Source: Ostreococcus lucimarinus CCE9901 (lineage: Eukaryota > Chlorophyta > Mamiellophyceae > Mamiellales > Bathycoccaceae). Taken from it: DNA of 64,000 bases. The notes under the pieces were generated by a model. The model ran no database searches. It saw nothing but the letters and a program-made list of their open reading frames with translations, and was not told where the DNA came from. The stretch is from positions 62,001 through 126,000 of the forward strand of contig NC_009365.1 in NCBI RefSeq assembly GCF_000092065.1, written 5' to 3'. The position numbers and the translations under genes were made by a program. Position 1 is the stretch's first letter, and each line of letters begins with the position of its first letter. Below, in pieces: positions 26,249 through 35,366 of the stretch.

Positions 26249-29053
26249 CTAATCAAACGTGAGCACGCGCGTATTATAGCTTCTACAGTGCGCGCACGCG
26301 TGGTATACAAAATGAAACTTTGCATCCGAATCCTTCGCACAGTCGTTGCACGACACCTTTTGCGTCTTTCCCCGCAGCGCCTCTGGAACGCTGTCGTCGC
26401 TCTCATCCGCTAGGATGGCGTCGAGCATTCTAAAGTACATGGAAAAGTCGCCGAGCGATTTCCGACACAAAGGACACGTGTAGTAGTGCCGCGTATACGT
26501 GGTAAAGCACGTGGCGTGCATGATATGCCCGCACGGAAGCTCCTTAACCGGTGTCTCCGACTCGGCAAGAAATTCTTTGCACACTGGACATTCGCTATCC
26601 ATGCCTCGTTCTGAGCACTCATGCTTGCCGTGCTGTAAGCTCACGCACGCGTTACACTTCATGCAATGGAAGAAGTCAACGCCCAGACCTTTACCGCGTC
26701 GACAGACGTTGCAAAACGGGCAATGATAGATGGCTTCGCTCGAGTCGTCAAACAAGTTGCACACGTTGCAGTGATACTTTGCCATCGACGTCGAGCACCC
26801 CACGCATACCTCGTTCACGGGTTGACGCTTCTTGCACTCGTTACACACCATTTCTTTCACCGCGTAGCGATTCACGGTGTGATCACTCGCGTCGTCGTGA
26901 CAAAATCTGCACGTGAAAGCTTGGTCGCAGCACGGCGCGACGATTTTGCACCGACGCTTGTAATGCTTGCAACCGTCTTTGCCGTTCTCCTCGTCTTCGT
27001 CGACGGGCTGGCACAGAATCGCAGGCGCACCCGATTTTTGTGCGCTACCCACGCTTGACAGCTCCGTCGTCTTATCTTTTTGCGCTTGCAATTGATTTCC
27101 CACGATCCATCGCGACGCGAGCAAGTTTTGAATCAAGTATGCCTTCTTCGTCGGCGCGAGCGTGTCGTCGCGATTCACCGTGCGCACGGCGTCTTCGAGC
27201 TGGATCTGATTCATGCGAAAAATATCTTCCCAACCGGGCTTGAATGTTTCCTTATCCACATCGCCAGATCGACGGCTGAGGTACGCGTGTACCTGTCGCA
27301 TGCCGTCTTGGGACGAAACCGCGGCGGTATCGGCGGCGTTCGTCTTCGTCGTCGTCGCGGACGCGTCGTCGTCGTCCATCGCCGTAGACTTCACCCAATC
27401 GTCTCCGATCGTCTGTAAGTCTTCCACCTTTCCGCTGTACCACGTGTTCATCCACTGCGCGAACCTCGTGTTTTGCGTGGCGTGTCGCATCGATGAAATC
27501 ATCCCCTCGCGCTCGTCTTCGTTGAGCGCGTTTCGCACCCAAATCAACATCGACCGTAAAACTTCCGCCCCCGTGCGTCCGATGATTTGTCCGACAATCT
27601 TTTCTTGCTCTTCAAAACTAAAGTGTTTCTCGAACAAAGGCCAAAGCTCAGCTTCTTCTTTCGCGACGTGCGTCTCCATGGACACGCGCATCGCCACGCA
27701 CGCCTGCTGAATATCGTTGACTAAACCTTCGCGAAACCCGGAATGCGCCTTCTTGTTGTTACCACCCTTTTCCTTCCCTTGACCTTCTCCCGCCGTGGAG
27801 ACGGACGAACGCATCTCCGCGATGAGCTCGACGACGTATTTCATCAGCTCCGCCTCTTGCTTGTGATCGAGCGTGTAAGAGTGCGACACGTTGTGCAACG
27901 CGCTCTTCGCCTCGAGCGCGGGAAATACGATGTCGTCTTCCGACATCGAGTGCGCCTCGTACACGCCTCGCAAGAAGACGAACCGACCGTCAATCATGCG
28001 CACCAAGCGTGCGTCCTCTTCGTCCGTTCCCGTGCTCGAAATGGCCAAGATATCGTGCTCCAACCGACGAAGCTCGTGGCGCAGCGCGTTGTGAAACTGA
28101 AAAATGTGATCGATGGGTAACTTTTGTTGCGTCGTCGTCGTCGACGTCCCCGCGCCTCCGTTCGCAGCTTGTCGTCGTCGCTTCCGCGCGGGCTCCGAAT
28201 CGTTTCGTCGCGCGTTTGACGTCGTCGCGAGTTCGCCGTCATCGTCGTCGTCGTCGCCGCCGCCCGCGCCGTCGACGAAGAGCGCTCGCAAAATCGGCGT
28301 CGATTCCGCGCGTTTCCGATGCGCCCCCCTCAGCGACCGACGCAGCGCGATCGCGGCTTCAGAATCCACCGCGCTCGCCGCCATCGCGCGTTCGAGGTCA
28401 TCGTTCACGCTCGCATCGCTGCACGTCGCCGCCCAGGCGAGCATATCGCACGCCTCCTCCGCCGACAGCGCGCCCACGAATCGCCACACCAACTCCCGCT
28501 GTTCGTCCGCGCCGACCCGCGCCTCCAACATCGGCAGCACGTGTTCGCTCTCCTTCGCCAGGTGCGCCTTCAGCGTCGTCCGCGTCGCGTGCACGATCCT
28601 CGCCGCCTTCGCCGCCGCCCCAGATTCCCCGTCTCCCGCCGCCAGCGTCTCCAGGCATCCCGTCACCTCCTCGAACAACCACTCCTCCGCCTCGTGCTCG
28701 AATTCGTACGCGTACGCCACGTTCTCGATCCTCGACGCGACGAACGGAAACAGCACCTCGTCCTCCGCGCGCGTGTGCGCCGCGTACCGCTTCGCGAACG
28801 CGCGCCACGTCCCGCACAGCGCCATCGCGTCGCCGTCCTCCGCGCGCGCGCTCGCGCCGCCGCCCTCCGCCGCGTCGTCGCGTCGCCGCGCCAACCTCGC
28901 GCACGCGTTCGCGATCGCGTCGATCGATCCCTCGAACGCGCGTCGAAACACGGTGTGAAACTTGGACGCCGCCCCCGTCGCCGGCGCGACGTCGTCCGTC
29001 GCGCGCGCGCGCGCGCGCGTCGTCGGCACCCTTCGATCGCGCGGTTTCGTCAT
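26249..29053 (-). CDS. BTS: BRUTUS-type hemerythrin / CHY / RING E3 ubiquitin ligase (iron sensor)
   Basis: 934 residues. Two hemerythrin-type four-helix domains are visible: about 30-200 (FHTVFRRAFEGSIDAIANAC, later HTRAEDEVLFPFV) and about 310-500 (IDHIFQFHNALRHELRRLEHDI, EAHSMSEDDIVFPAL, METHVAKEEAELWPLFEKHF). A third, weaker helical part follows. The C-terminal third is the BTS signature: CHY zinc finger (CKHYKRRCKIVAPCCDQAF, about 694), CTCHY finger, RING-H2 (CPVCKEF...LPCGHIMHATC..., CPLC, about 820-865) and a zinc ribbon ending in HACAHCRSYNTRVL. BTS and BTSL bind iron through hemerythrin domains and target bHLH iron regulators for degradation. ATG 29053 gives MTKPRDRR; Arg/Ala dipeptides from a (CG)n tract follow. 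Plant BTS has three hemerythrin domains. Confidence 0.95.
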   Translation of the reverse strand: MTKPRDRRVPTTRARARATDDVAPATGAASKFHTVFRRAFEGSIDAIANACARLARRRDDAAEGGGASARAEDGDAMALCGTWRAFAKRYAAHTRAEDEVLFPFVASRIENVAYAYEFEHEAEEWLFEEVTGCLETLAAGDGESGAAAKAARIVHATRTTLKAHLAKESEHVLPMLEARVGADEQRELVWRFVGALSAEEACDMLAWAATCSDASVNDDLERAMAASAVDSEAAIALRRSLRGAHRKRAESTPILRALFVDGAGGGDDDDDDGELATTSNARRNDSEPARKRRRQAANGGAGTSTTTTQQKLPIDHIFQFHNALRHELRRLEHDILAISSTGTDEEDARLVRMIDGRFVFLRGVYEAHSMSEDDIVFPALEAKSALHNVSHSYTLDHKQEAELMKYVVELIAEMRSSVSTAGEGQGKEKGGNNKKAHSGFREGLVNDIQQACVAMRVSMETHVAKEEAELWPLFEKHFSFEEQEKIVGQIIGRTGAEVLRSMLIWVRNALNEDEREGMISSMRHATQNTRFAQWMNTWYSGKVEDLQTIGDDWVKSTAMDDDDASATTTKTNAADTAAVSSQDGMRQVHAYLSRRSGDVDKETFKPGWEDIFRMNQIQLEDAVRTVNRDDTLAPTKKAYLIQNLLASRWIVGNQLQAQKDKTTELSSVGSAQKSGAPAILCQPVDEDEENGKDGCKHYKRRCKIVAPCCDQAFTCRFCHDDASDHTVNRYAVKEMVCNECKKRQPVNEVCVGCSTSMAKYHCNVCNLFDDSSEAIYHCPFCNVCRRGKGLGVDFFHCMKCNACVSLQHGKHECSERGMDSECPVCKEFLAESETPVKELPCGHIMHATCFTTYTRHYYTCPLCRKSLGDFSMYFRMLDAILADESDDSVPEALRGKTQKVSCNDCAKDSDAKFHFVYHACAHCRSYNTRVLTFD
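29001..29019. repeat. Alternating CG tract in the 5' coding end of the BTS gene
   Basis: 19 bases of strict G/C alternation, encoding Arg-Ala repeats on the minus strand. Such tracts can adopt Z-DNA and slip during replication. It sits just after the ATG and next to the divergent promoter. Confidence 0.75.
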
Positions 29054-29289
29054 CGATTCGATTCGTTTCGTTTCGGCTTTTTCGCGAGTCCCGCGCGCGA
29101 TCGAGCGCTGGGCGCGATGAACGCGATGGACGCGTCGTCGTCGAGCGCGCGCCGGACGCGATGGACGCGCGCGCCGATCGGCGTCGCGCTCTGACACCGC
29201 GACCGCGTCGATGAGTGAATGATTTCGCGTCACGATTTCGCGCCGCCGACGACACACCGCGCCGCGTCGCGCGCCGCGCCGTCGCTCGC
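29054..29289. promoter_or_regulatory. Divergent region between BTS and the SF1-helicase gene
   Basis: 236 bases with no supported gene. The part next to the BTS ATG (about 29054-29085) is less GC-rich (ATTCGATTCGTTTCGTTTCG-like) and could be 5'UTR or promoter. No TATA box is clear. Confidence 0.35.
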
Positions 29290-32200
29290 ATGTCCGCGAC
29301 GCGTTCGGTCGTCGCGTCCGCGACGCCGCGCCGTCGCGCGTCGCGTCCTCGAGCGACGAATCGTCGTCGACGGCTTCGCGCGCGCGCTTCATCCATCGCG
29401 ACGCGCGACGACGACGACGACGACGACGCGCGATCGAGGACGCGACGCCGACGACGAGGCGACGGCGCCGGACACCAGAGCGACCGCGAGGCGTCCGCGC
29501 GTCCCGACCGCGCGGACGCGTCGGCGCGATGGCGAAGGCTCGAGCGGGACGCGACGACGACGCTCGGGACGCGCGACGCGCTGAGCAAAAGGACGCTGGG
29601 CGCGGACGACGGAGGGTACGAGTGGCTCAGACGCGCGTGCGATGACGTGGCGGAGGACGTCGTGCGAGGGGTGATCGAAGGCGGCGGCGAATGGTCGAGG
29701 GAGGACGGGATGGTGGGGTTCGATTTGACGGCGGCGACGACGGCGGCGGCGAGGCGCGGCGGCGAGGCGCCGAACGCGACGTGCGGCGCGGCGATAGCGC
29801 ATCGAGCGACGACGAATCCGATGTTTTTGCGAGCGGCGTTCGAGCGGTTGGTGAGAGATGGGTTCGACGGGGACGAGGCGCGGGCGAAGGAGAGCGCGGC
29901 GTGGGGGTGGATTCGAGGGGCGATTGCGAAGCGGTCGAGCGGCGGCGATCGCGCGGACGCGGCGCGGGCGAAGAGGATGGCGAAGACGGAGGACGATGGG
30001 ACCGCGGACGTCGCCGAGCGCGCGCGGGAGGCGACGCGTGTGCGTGTGTCGACGTTCGTCGAGCGCGGACGGGAGTTGTTGGCGATAGAGCGCGCGAGGG
30101 AGATGGAGATGGCGGCGGAGACGGCGGTGGATCGCGAAGACGTCGAAGACGTCGACGACGAATCGTCTGGATTCGTTTCCGAAGAGTCGAGCGAGTTCGG
30201 CGCCGCGGTTTCTGGTTTGCGCTTAGTCGGCGCTACGCGCGGGTCGGACGGCAAAGCGCTGGTGGTGTTGCGCGCCGCGGACGGCGAGGCCATCGCGGTG
30301 AACTCGCTCACCGTGGGCGATCGAGTGACGATTTCGGCGTACGGCGACGAATTCGCGAGCGCGGACGAGTCCGCGGATGGGAGCGCGGCGACGTTTTCGA
30401 GCGAGGCCACGGTTCGGTTTATGGGTGACGCTCTGAATGCGACGGCGAAAGGGCGTTACGGAGACGCGTCGTCGATTTCATTAGAGTACGCCGACGACGA
30501 GCAGGCGCTCGTGCGCGCGCTCTCGGGTCTCGAGATTTGTCTCTCGCGGGCGCCGGACGAGACGACGTACGAACGTCAGGCACGCGCCCTGGACATTCTC
30601 GAATCTATTCCAGCGGTGAAACGTTCAAAACCGGCGTGTCTGCGCGTCGTGAAGACGATTTTCAGTGAAGACCGGCCAGCGATGTGGCGCGACGCGCGCG
30701 ATTTTTACGGAGGCGACGGCGCCGGTTTCGCCGCCGTGCCGACGAAGTCGCTCAAACGCGTCGACGCTCAATCGCTCGCGACGAAGACGTCGTTCGACGA
30801 ATCTCAGGTTCTCGCGCTGCGCGCGGCGGCTTCGACAAACTACCCCGTGGTGTGCATTCAAGGCCCACCGGGGACTGGTAAAACGAGCGTGGTGGTGGAA
30901 ATCATCGCCCAAGCCGCGGCGAGGGGCGAGCGCGTACTCGCGTGCGCGCCGAGCAATTTAGCGGTGGATAACCTGGTCGAGCGCCTGGACGGCGTCACCG
31001 ACGTTCGAGCGGTACGTTTCGGCGCACCCGAACGCATCAGCGCCGCCGCGCTCTCGTGCTCGCTCGACGCCAAAGTTTCCGAGGCGACCGAGTTGTTTTT
31101 CCAAACGCAACGCGTGGAATCGAGCGAGACGTCTACGAAACTTCGCGCGTTGATGGACCGCTATCAAAAGGCGACCAACGTGCCGAAAAAGCAAAGGGAA
31201 AAGCTTCAGAGCGAAATAGAGGCGCTGAAAAAGAAGCTCAAAACCACGGTGAGCGCTGGTACGAAGCATCGTAAGGCGTCGCAGGCAAAGATTTTGCGAG
31301 AAGCCAACGTGGTGTTGGCGACGAACGCGGGCGCGGGAATGGACACGGTGCAACAGCTGCCGCCCTTTGATCTCGTCGTCGTAGACGAGGCGGCGCAAGC
31401 GAGCGAACCTTTGAGTTGGATTCCACTCGTGCGCGGCAGACGCGCTGTTTTGATCGGTGATCCGTGCCAGTTGGCGCCCGTCGTGCGCTCGCTCGAAGCC
31501 GTCGAGGCGGGATTGGCTCGCTCGCTCATGTCGAGATTGATGCCCGCACCAGAAAATTTAGACGACGAAGACGACGGATGGAACGCGCGTGCATATGCCT
31601 CATCGGGCGTGCTCACCCTGACGCTCTCGACGCAGTACCGCTCACACGAAACCATTAGCTCGTGGTCGAGTCGTGAGGCGTACGGGGGACGCCTGCGCGC
31701 CGCCGAAAGCGTTCGCGGCGCCTTGCTTCGCGACTTGCCCGGAGTGCAAGATACGCAAATCACGCGCATACCCATGCTCATGATTACTGCTCGTTCGCCT
31801 TACGGGCGCATTCCAGCAGAGTGTAACGAACGTCGCGTTGGTGGCTCCTACATCAACGAAGGCGAGGCGACGACGGCGGCGGCGCACGTACTGATGATGC
31901 TCAAGGCGGGCGTGCGCGCGTCAGACATTGCGGTGATTTCTCCCTACGCCGCCCAAGTTCGCTTGCTTCGAAGCGTTCTCGCGGTCGCGCTCGAGGACGT
32001 TGAAGGCGCTGATGCTGTGGAGATTTCCTCGATCGATTCGTTTCAAGGGCGCGAGGCGGAGTGCGTCATCATCAGCACGGTGCGCTCGAATGCTCGCCGC
32101 GGCGTCGGTTTCTTGTCCGATAACCGACGCATGAACGTAGCGGTGACGCGCGGAAAACGACACGTGACAATCATAGGAGACGACAAGACAATCATGGGAG

Positions 32201-32295
32201 ATGCGTTTTTGCGACGACTCGTCGAGCACATCGAAGCCACCGCCGCCGCCGTAATTCCTCGCGTCGATCTATTCGCGCCGGTTGCCGCGACGTAG
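29290..32295 (+). CDS. IGHMBP2/SMUBP-2-type superfamily 1 helicase
   Basis: 1001 residues. The N-terminus (MSATRSVVASATPRRRASRP, Arg-rich to about 45) looks like a plastid or mitochondrial presequence. A regulatory region with an OB-like stretch (LRLVGATRGSDGKALVVLRA) follows. Helicase motifs: Q-type FDESQVLAL, motif I CIQGPPGTGKTSVVVEII, Ia CAPSNLAVDNLVERL, II VVDEAAQASEP, III GDPCQLAPVV, IV LSTQYRSHETI, V SSIDSFQGREAECVIISTVRSN, VI NRRMNVAVTRGKRHVTIIGD. This UPF1-like group unwinds DNA or RNA 5' to 3'; the family also includes a chloroplast-targeted plant member. The R3H and zinc finger of human IGHMBP2 are absent. The start at ATG 29290 is the first Met; only GTG lies upstream. Confidence 0.92.
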   Translation: MSATRSVVASATPRRRASRPRATNRRRRLRARASSIATRDDDDDDDARSRTRRRRRGDGAGHQSDREASARPDRADASARWRRLERDATTTLGTRDALSKRTLGADDGGYEWLRRACDDVAEDVVRGVIEGGGEWSREDGMVGFDLTAATTAAARRGGEAPNATCGAAIAHRATTNPMFLRAAFERLVRDGFDGDEARAKESAAWGWIRGAIAKRSSGGDRADAARAKRMAKTEDDGTADVAERAREATRVRVSTFVERGRELLAIERAREMEMAAETAVDREDVEDVDDESSGFVSEESSEFGAAVSGLRLVGATRGSDGKALVVLRAADGEAIAVNSLTVGDRVTISAYGDEFASADESADGSAATFSSEATVRFMGDALNATAKGRYGDASSISLEYADDEQALVRALSGLEICLSRAPDETTYERQARALDILESIPAVKRSKPACLRVVKTIFSEDRPAMWRDARDFYGGDGAGFAAVPTKSLKRVDAQSLATKTSFDESQVLALRAAASTNYPVVCIQGPPGTGKTSVVVEIIAQAAARGERVLACAPSNLAVDNLVERLDGVTDVRAVRFGAPERISAAALSCSLDAKVSEATELFFQTQRVESSETSTKLRALMDRYQKATNVPKKQREKLQSEIEALKKKLKTTVSAGTKHRKASQAKILREANVVLATNAGAGMDTVQQLPPFDLVVVDEAAQASEPLSWIPLVRGRRAVLIGDPCQLAPVVRSLEAVEAGLARSLMSRLMPAPENLDDEDDGWNARAYASSGVLTLTLSTQYRSHETISSWSSREAYGGRLRAAESVRGALLRDLPGVQDTQITRIPMLMITARSPYGRIPAECNERRVGGSYINEGEATTAAAHVLMMLKAGVRASDIAVISPYAAQVRLLRSVLAVALEDVEGADAVEISSIDSFQGREAECVIISTVRSNARRGVGFLSDNRRMNVAVTRGKRHVTIIGDDKTIMGDAFLRRLVEHIEATAAAVIPRVDLFAPVAAT

Positions 32296-32398
32296 CACCG
32301 CAATATTATTAGCATGACTAGCTCACACGATGCACGCAACTTAGTGAAAGATTCACTCATCGTAGCTCATTACATGGTGCGCTAATCGTGAATCGCTC

Positions 32399-34083
32399 TT
32401 AAAACTTTCGCGAGAATTCCTGCTCGGCGATTTTCGCTCGCGCGATGACGTCGCCCGTGACGCGCGAAATGGCCACGCGCGCTTCGCGTTGCGTCGTCAC
32501 CAACTTTTCGCGTAAATCCTCGTTTTCGCGCCGCAACTCTCGAAGTGCCTTGCGCATGGCTTCCATGTCACTTCCATGGATCGCAGCGTCGACATCCACA
32601 CTCGACGCGCTCAGCGGCGAGTCAAACTTGAGCTGCGTGCCGCCCATGCGCGGCGAGTTGGAATCAATCGCCGCCAAATTTGCCATCTTTGAAGGCGCTG
32701 GGGACATGGACAGACGCCTGATCGCCTGCTGCACCTTTAAAATCGAATTCGTCACGCTCTCAGCCGTGTCTTCGCTCTTCGTGGGCTCGGGAGATTTCTC
32801 TGGCGCGCGCTTCGTTCCAGGAGGCGGCATGACGTCCCCAGATTTTCGCTTAGCCTTGCTCTTTGCCGCCACGACCGCGGGCGGCGCCGGTGCCGGCGCC
32901 GCGGCCGCCATACCGGGGAGGTTGGCAAACAAGTATCCACCGCCACCGCCGCCGAATCCGTTCAACGCAGCGCCGGACATCGTGGCGAGCGACGCTTGCT
33001 GCTTCGCCGCCTCGTCGAGCTTGGCCTTGTTCGCCGCCGCCGCCGCGTCGTTGGCACCTTGGTGTAATCGCTGCATGTGCGGCGGTCGTTGATTCGGTCG
33101 CGCGGGCGACGGTGACGCCATCTGCGCCATCAATCGCGCGTAGTATCCTTTCCCTTGCCACGACTCTTGCAGTTGCTCGCGCAAGCTCTTGGCGTGCAGC
33201 GATTTCGCCGGCGACGGCGCGTAGTCGGGCAACATTTCATCCGCCGCCTTCATGAGTTCCGCCACGCGACTGTGCACGTCGCTCACCGTGTCTTCGACCG
33301 CATGTCCGTTCGCCTTACGCTCGGCGAGCTCTTCTTCGTACCGAGCCTTGGCGTACGCCTCGAGGTACGCCTGGCGTTGCCTGGGATTCCCGACAAACGC
33401 CGGCGACGGCGGCACTTCATCCGCCGCCACGGATTCCCAGCTCTGAAACTCCCCGAACCGCGTCACGCCTTTGTGCGTCCTCCGGGATGATCTACGCTTG
33501 TTATTATTTCCTCCATCCACCCCCTCCTCGCTCGAATTCGTCATGTGCGAGCTCGTGCTATCGTTAAACGACGCGTCCGCGCGATTTCCCGGCGGCGTGC
33601 GTCCGCTCGACGAAGACCCCGCGCTCAGCTTTCTCCCCACCATCGACGCCGGCGTCGGCTCCAATCCGGGCGGTGAGTTCGACGCCCCCGAAAATGACGC
33701 ATTCTTGCTCACATCCGGTATCGAGCTAAACGACAGATCCGCCGCGTCTCCCGACGCGCGTCCGCTCGACCGCCGTCTCGGCGCGTCGTCCCCCTTTTGC
33801 GTCACGTCCGAGTTCCGTTTCGCGTTCCCGCGCGTCGCGCGCCCGCTCGACGTCGACGATTTTCCCTGCGCGCGCGCGCGTCAGTCACCGCGTCGCGCGC
33901 GCGCGTCGAGGTTCGAAAACGTTCGTCGCGGGGGAACGTCATCGCGATGCGTCGTCGCGCGCGCATCGTCGCGCGCGCGCGATCCAGCCGTCCGCGCGCG
34001 CCGGCGCGCCGCGCCGCGATCGCGCGCGCACGTTCGCGTCGATCGCGACGCACCTTATTCGTCGCGTCGTTGAGCGCGGGCAT
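32399..34083 (-). CDS. Disordered protein with C-terminal coiled coil, unknown, two exons
   Basis: Spliced length 498 residues: exon 1 34054-34083 (MPALNDATNK), exon 2 32399-33865. Not recognised. The first about 120 residues are Ser/Asn-rich. A more conserved-looking block RRTHKGVTRFGEFQSWESVA leads to a helix RQRQAYLEAYAKARYEEELAERKANG; the middle is Ala/Pro/Gly-rich. The C-terminus is a coiled coil, MEAMRKALRELRRENEDLREKL, followed by VTTQREARVAISRVTGDVIARAK. Exon 2 has no upstream ATG: its frame meets a stop just above 33865, which is why the tiny first exon is needed. The splice keeps phase 0. Function unknown. Confidence 0.7.
33866..34053 (-). other. Predicted intron (phase 0)
   Basis: Donor AAG|GTGCGT at 34053, acceptor GCGCAG at 33866, and ACTGAC 14 nt before the AG. 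Joining gives an ATG-started frame where none existed otherwise. Confidence 0.7.
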
Positions 34084-34155
34084 GACGCGTCGTGTTTTGG
34101 CGATTTCGTGGAAGTGACGTTTTGCTTCCCCGTTGTTCCCCCGCGCGCGAGGCGC

Positions 34156-34181
34156 GAGACGTCGAGACGTCGAGACGTCTC
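34156..34181. repeat. Three tandem GAGACGTC units upstream of the 32.4 kb gene
   Basis: Three adjoining copies of an octamer containing the palindrome GACGTC, ending in TC so that the last copy closes as GAGACGTCTC. It lies 73-98 bases above the ATG at 34083, a place for a bZIP-type (ACGT-core) binding cluster. Confidence 0.5.
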
Positions 34182-34303
34182 GCCGAGCGATGCGCGCGGG
34201 CGCGAGCGGCGACGCGCGGGCGATGCGATGGATTACAACAGTGATGTACACGTACGGCGATGTACAGTCGATGCGCGGTATTGATGCGCGATACAGGTTC
34301 GAA

Positions 34304-35185
34304 TCAGTCGGCGGTCGGCCCTTCCCAAAAGCCGTCGACCATCCACTCGCTCGCGTCGTCGGCGAAGAAATCATCCCGCTCGCGATCCGCCGCCTCGCGC
34401 TCGTCCCACATTCGCTCGTAATCTTCCAAGCGGGTGTCGTCCTCGGACGCGCTGTCGAGGAGCATGTTTTGAATGCTGATGGGCAAGCTCTCGACGTAGT
34501 CGTACGAGTGGATGCGATATATAAGTTCTGGGAATTCGTCGACGACGGCGCGCGCGTCGCAATTCGGTTCCAAACTCGCCAGTTTTGCCACCGCGCGCTC
34601 AATGTGGGCGTGAATGTCATCCACCAGTAATAATTGCGGATGACGCTCGATCAATCCGGTGACATCGCGACACATATCGCTCGAGCACAAAACGTCTTGC
34701 AACTCGAGCACGCGTTTACTCGCGGCGACGAATTCAATTTTCAAAACCCCTGGGTCGCGTTCGAACACCGCGCACACGTCGATGTCCGGCAGAAGTCTTC
34801 GCAGGCGATCGCCCGCGATCGCGATCTGCGCTGGATCGCGCATTTCACGGTGCGTTTCGCCGACGTCGACGAGCGCGCGCACGACGCGATCTCTCGCGCC
34901 CGCGTACTCGCGCCAAAACGTCACCAGTTCCACCGCCCACGGTTCGGTGTAGCCGAGGTTGTCCACGTCGACCGCCGCATCGAGCGCGTTTTGAGCCTTG
35001 GCTTCGTCGCGGCGACGCGCGGACGCGCGGCACGCGCTGGGACGACGGACCGAGCGCGCCGAGTGCCTCGGCTGCGCGTTCAAAAGCGCGCCGGAAGACG
35101 CGCGCGCGCGGCGCGCTGAGTGAATCGAAGCGGGCGCGGGGGTGCGGACGCGCGCGCGCACGCCAGCGGCGATGACGCGAGGCAT
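34304..35185 (-). CDS. mTERF-like organelle-targeted protein
   Basis: 293 residues. The N-terminal about 60 are Arg/Ala/Ser-rich, a likely plastid or mitochondrial presequence (MPRVIAAGVRARVRTPAPAS). Three helix-rich units carry a Pro near a hydrophobic end, VFERDPGVLKI (P145), LIERHPQLLLV (P183) and VVDEFPELIYR (P219), spaced 38 and 36 residues, the period and 'P.LL' mark of mTERF repeats, which bind organelle DNA or RNA. The C-terminus is strongly acidic with WMVDGFWEGP. The repeat number is small for an mTERF, so this is a tentative call. Confidence 0.6.
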   Translation of the reverse strand: MPRVIAAGVRARVRTPAPASIHSARRARASSGALLNAQPRHSARSVRRPSACRASARRRDEAKAQNALDAAVDVDNLGYTEPWAVELVTFWREYAGARDRVVRALVDVGETHREMRDPAQIAIAGDRLRRLLPDIDVCAVFERDPGVLKIEFVAASKRVLELQDVLCSSDMCRDVTGLIERHPQLLLVDDIHAHIERAVAKLASLEPNCDARAVVDEFPELIYRIHSYDYVESLPISIQNMLLDSASEDDTRLEDYERMWDEREAADRERDDFFADDASEWMVDGFWEGPTAD

Positions 35186-35366
35186 GGCGCCGACGCTCGC
35201 GCGGTCACCGCGCGCGGCGGTGTGACGAGGCGCGTCGCGGCGCGCGCGGGACGCGGCGGTTCGCGGCGGTTGGCGGTCGTTCGTATTATTCTATTCTCAA
35301 TCTCGAACGGTGGGCGTTCGCGCGCTATGGTTCGACGTCGATGTAATCGCGGGTCGTCGACGCCGT

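Noticed and set aside
34296-34305. GGTTCGAATC, like a tRNA T-loop
   Set aside because: The flanks do not pair as a T-stem and no acceptor or anticodon arm is found; it overlaps the stop of the mTERF-like gene.
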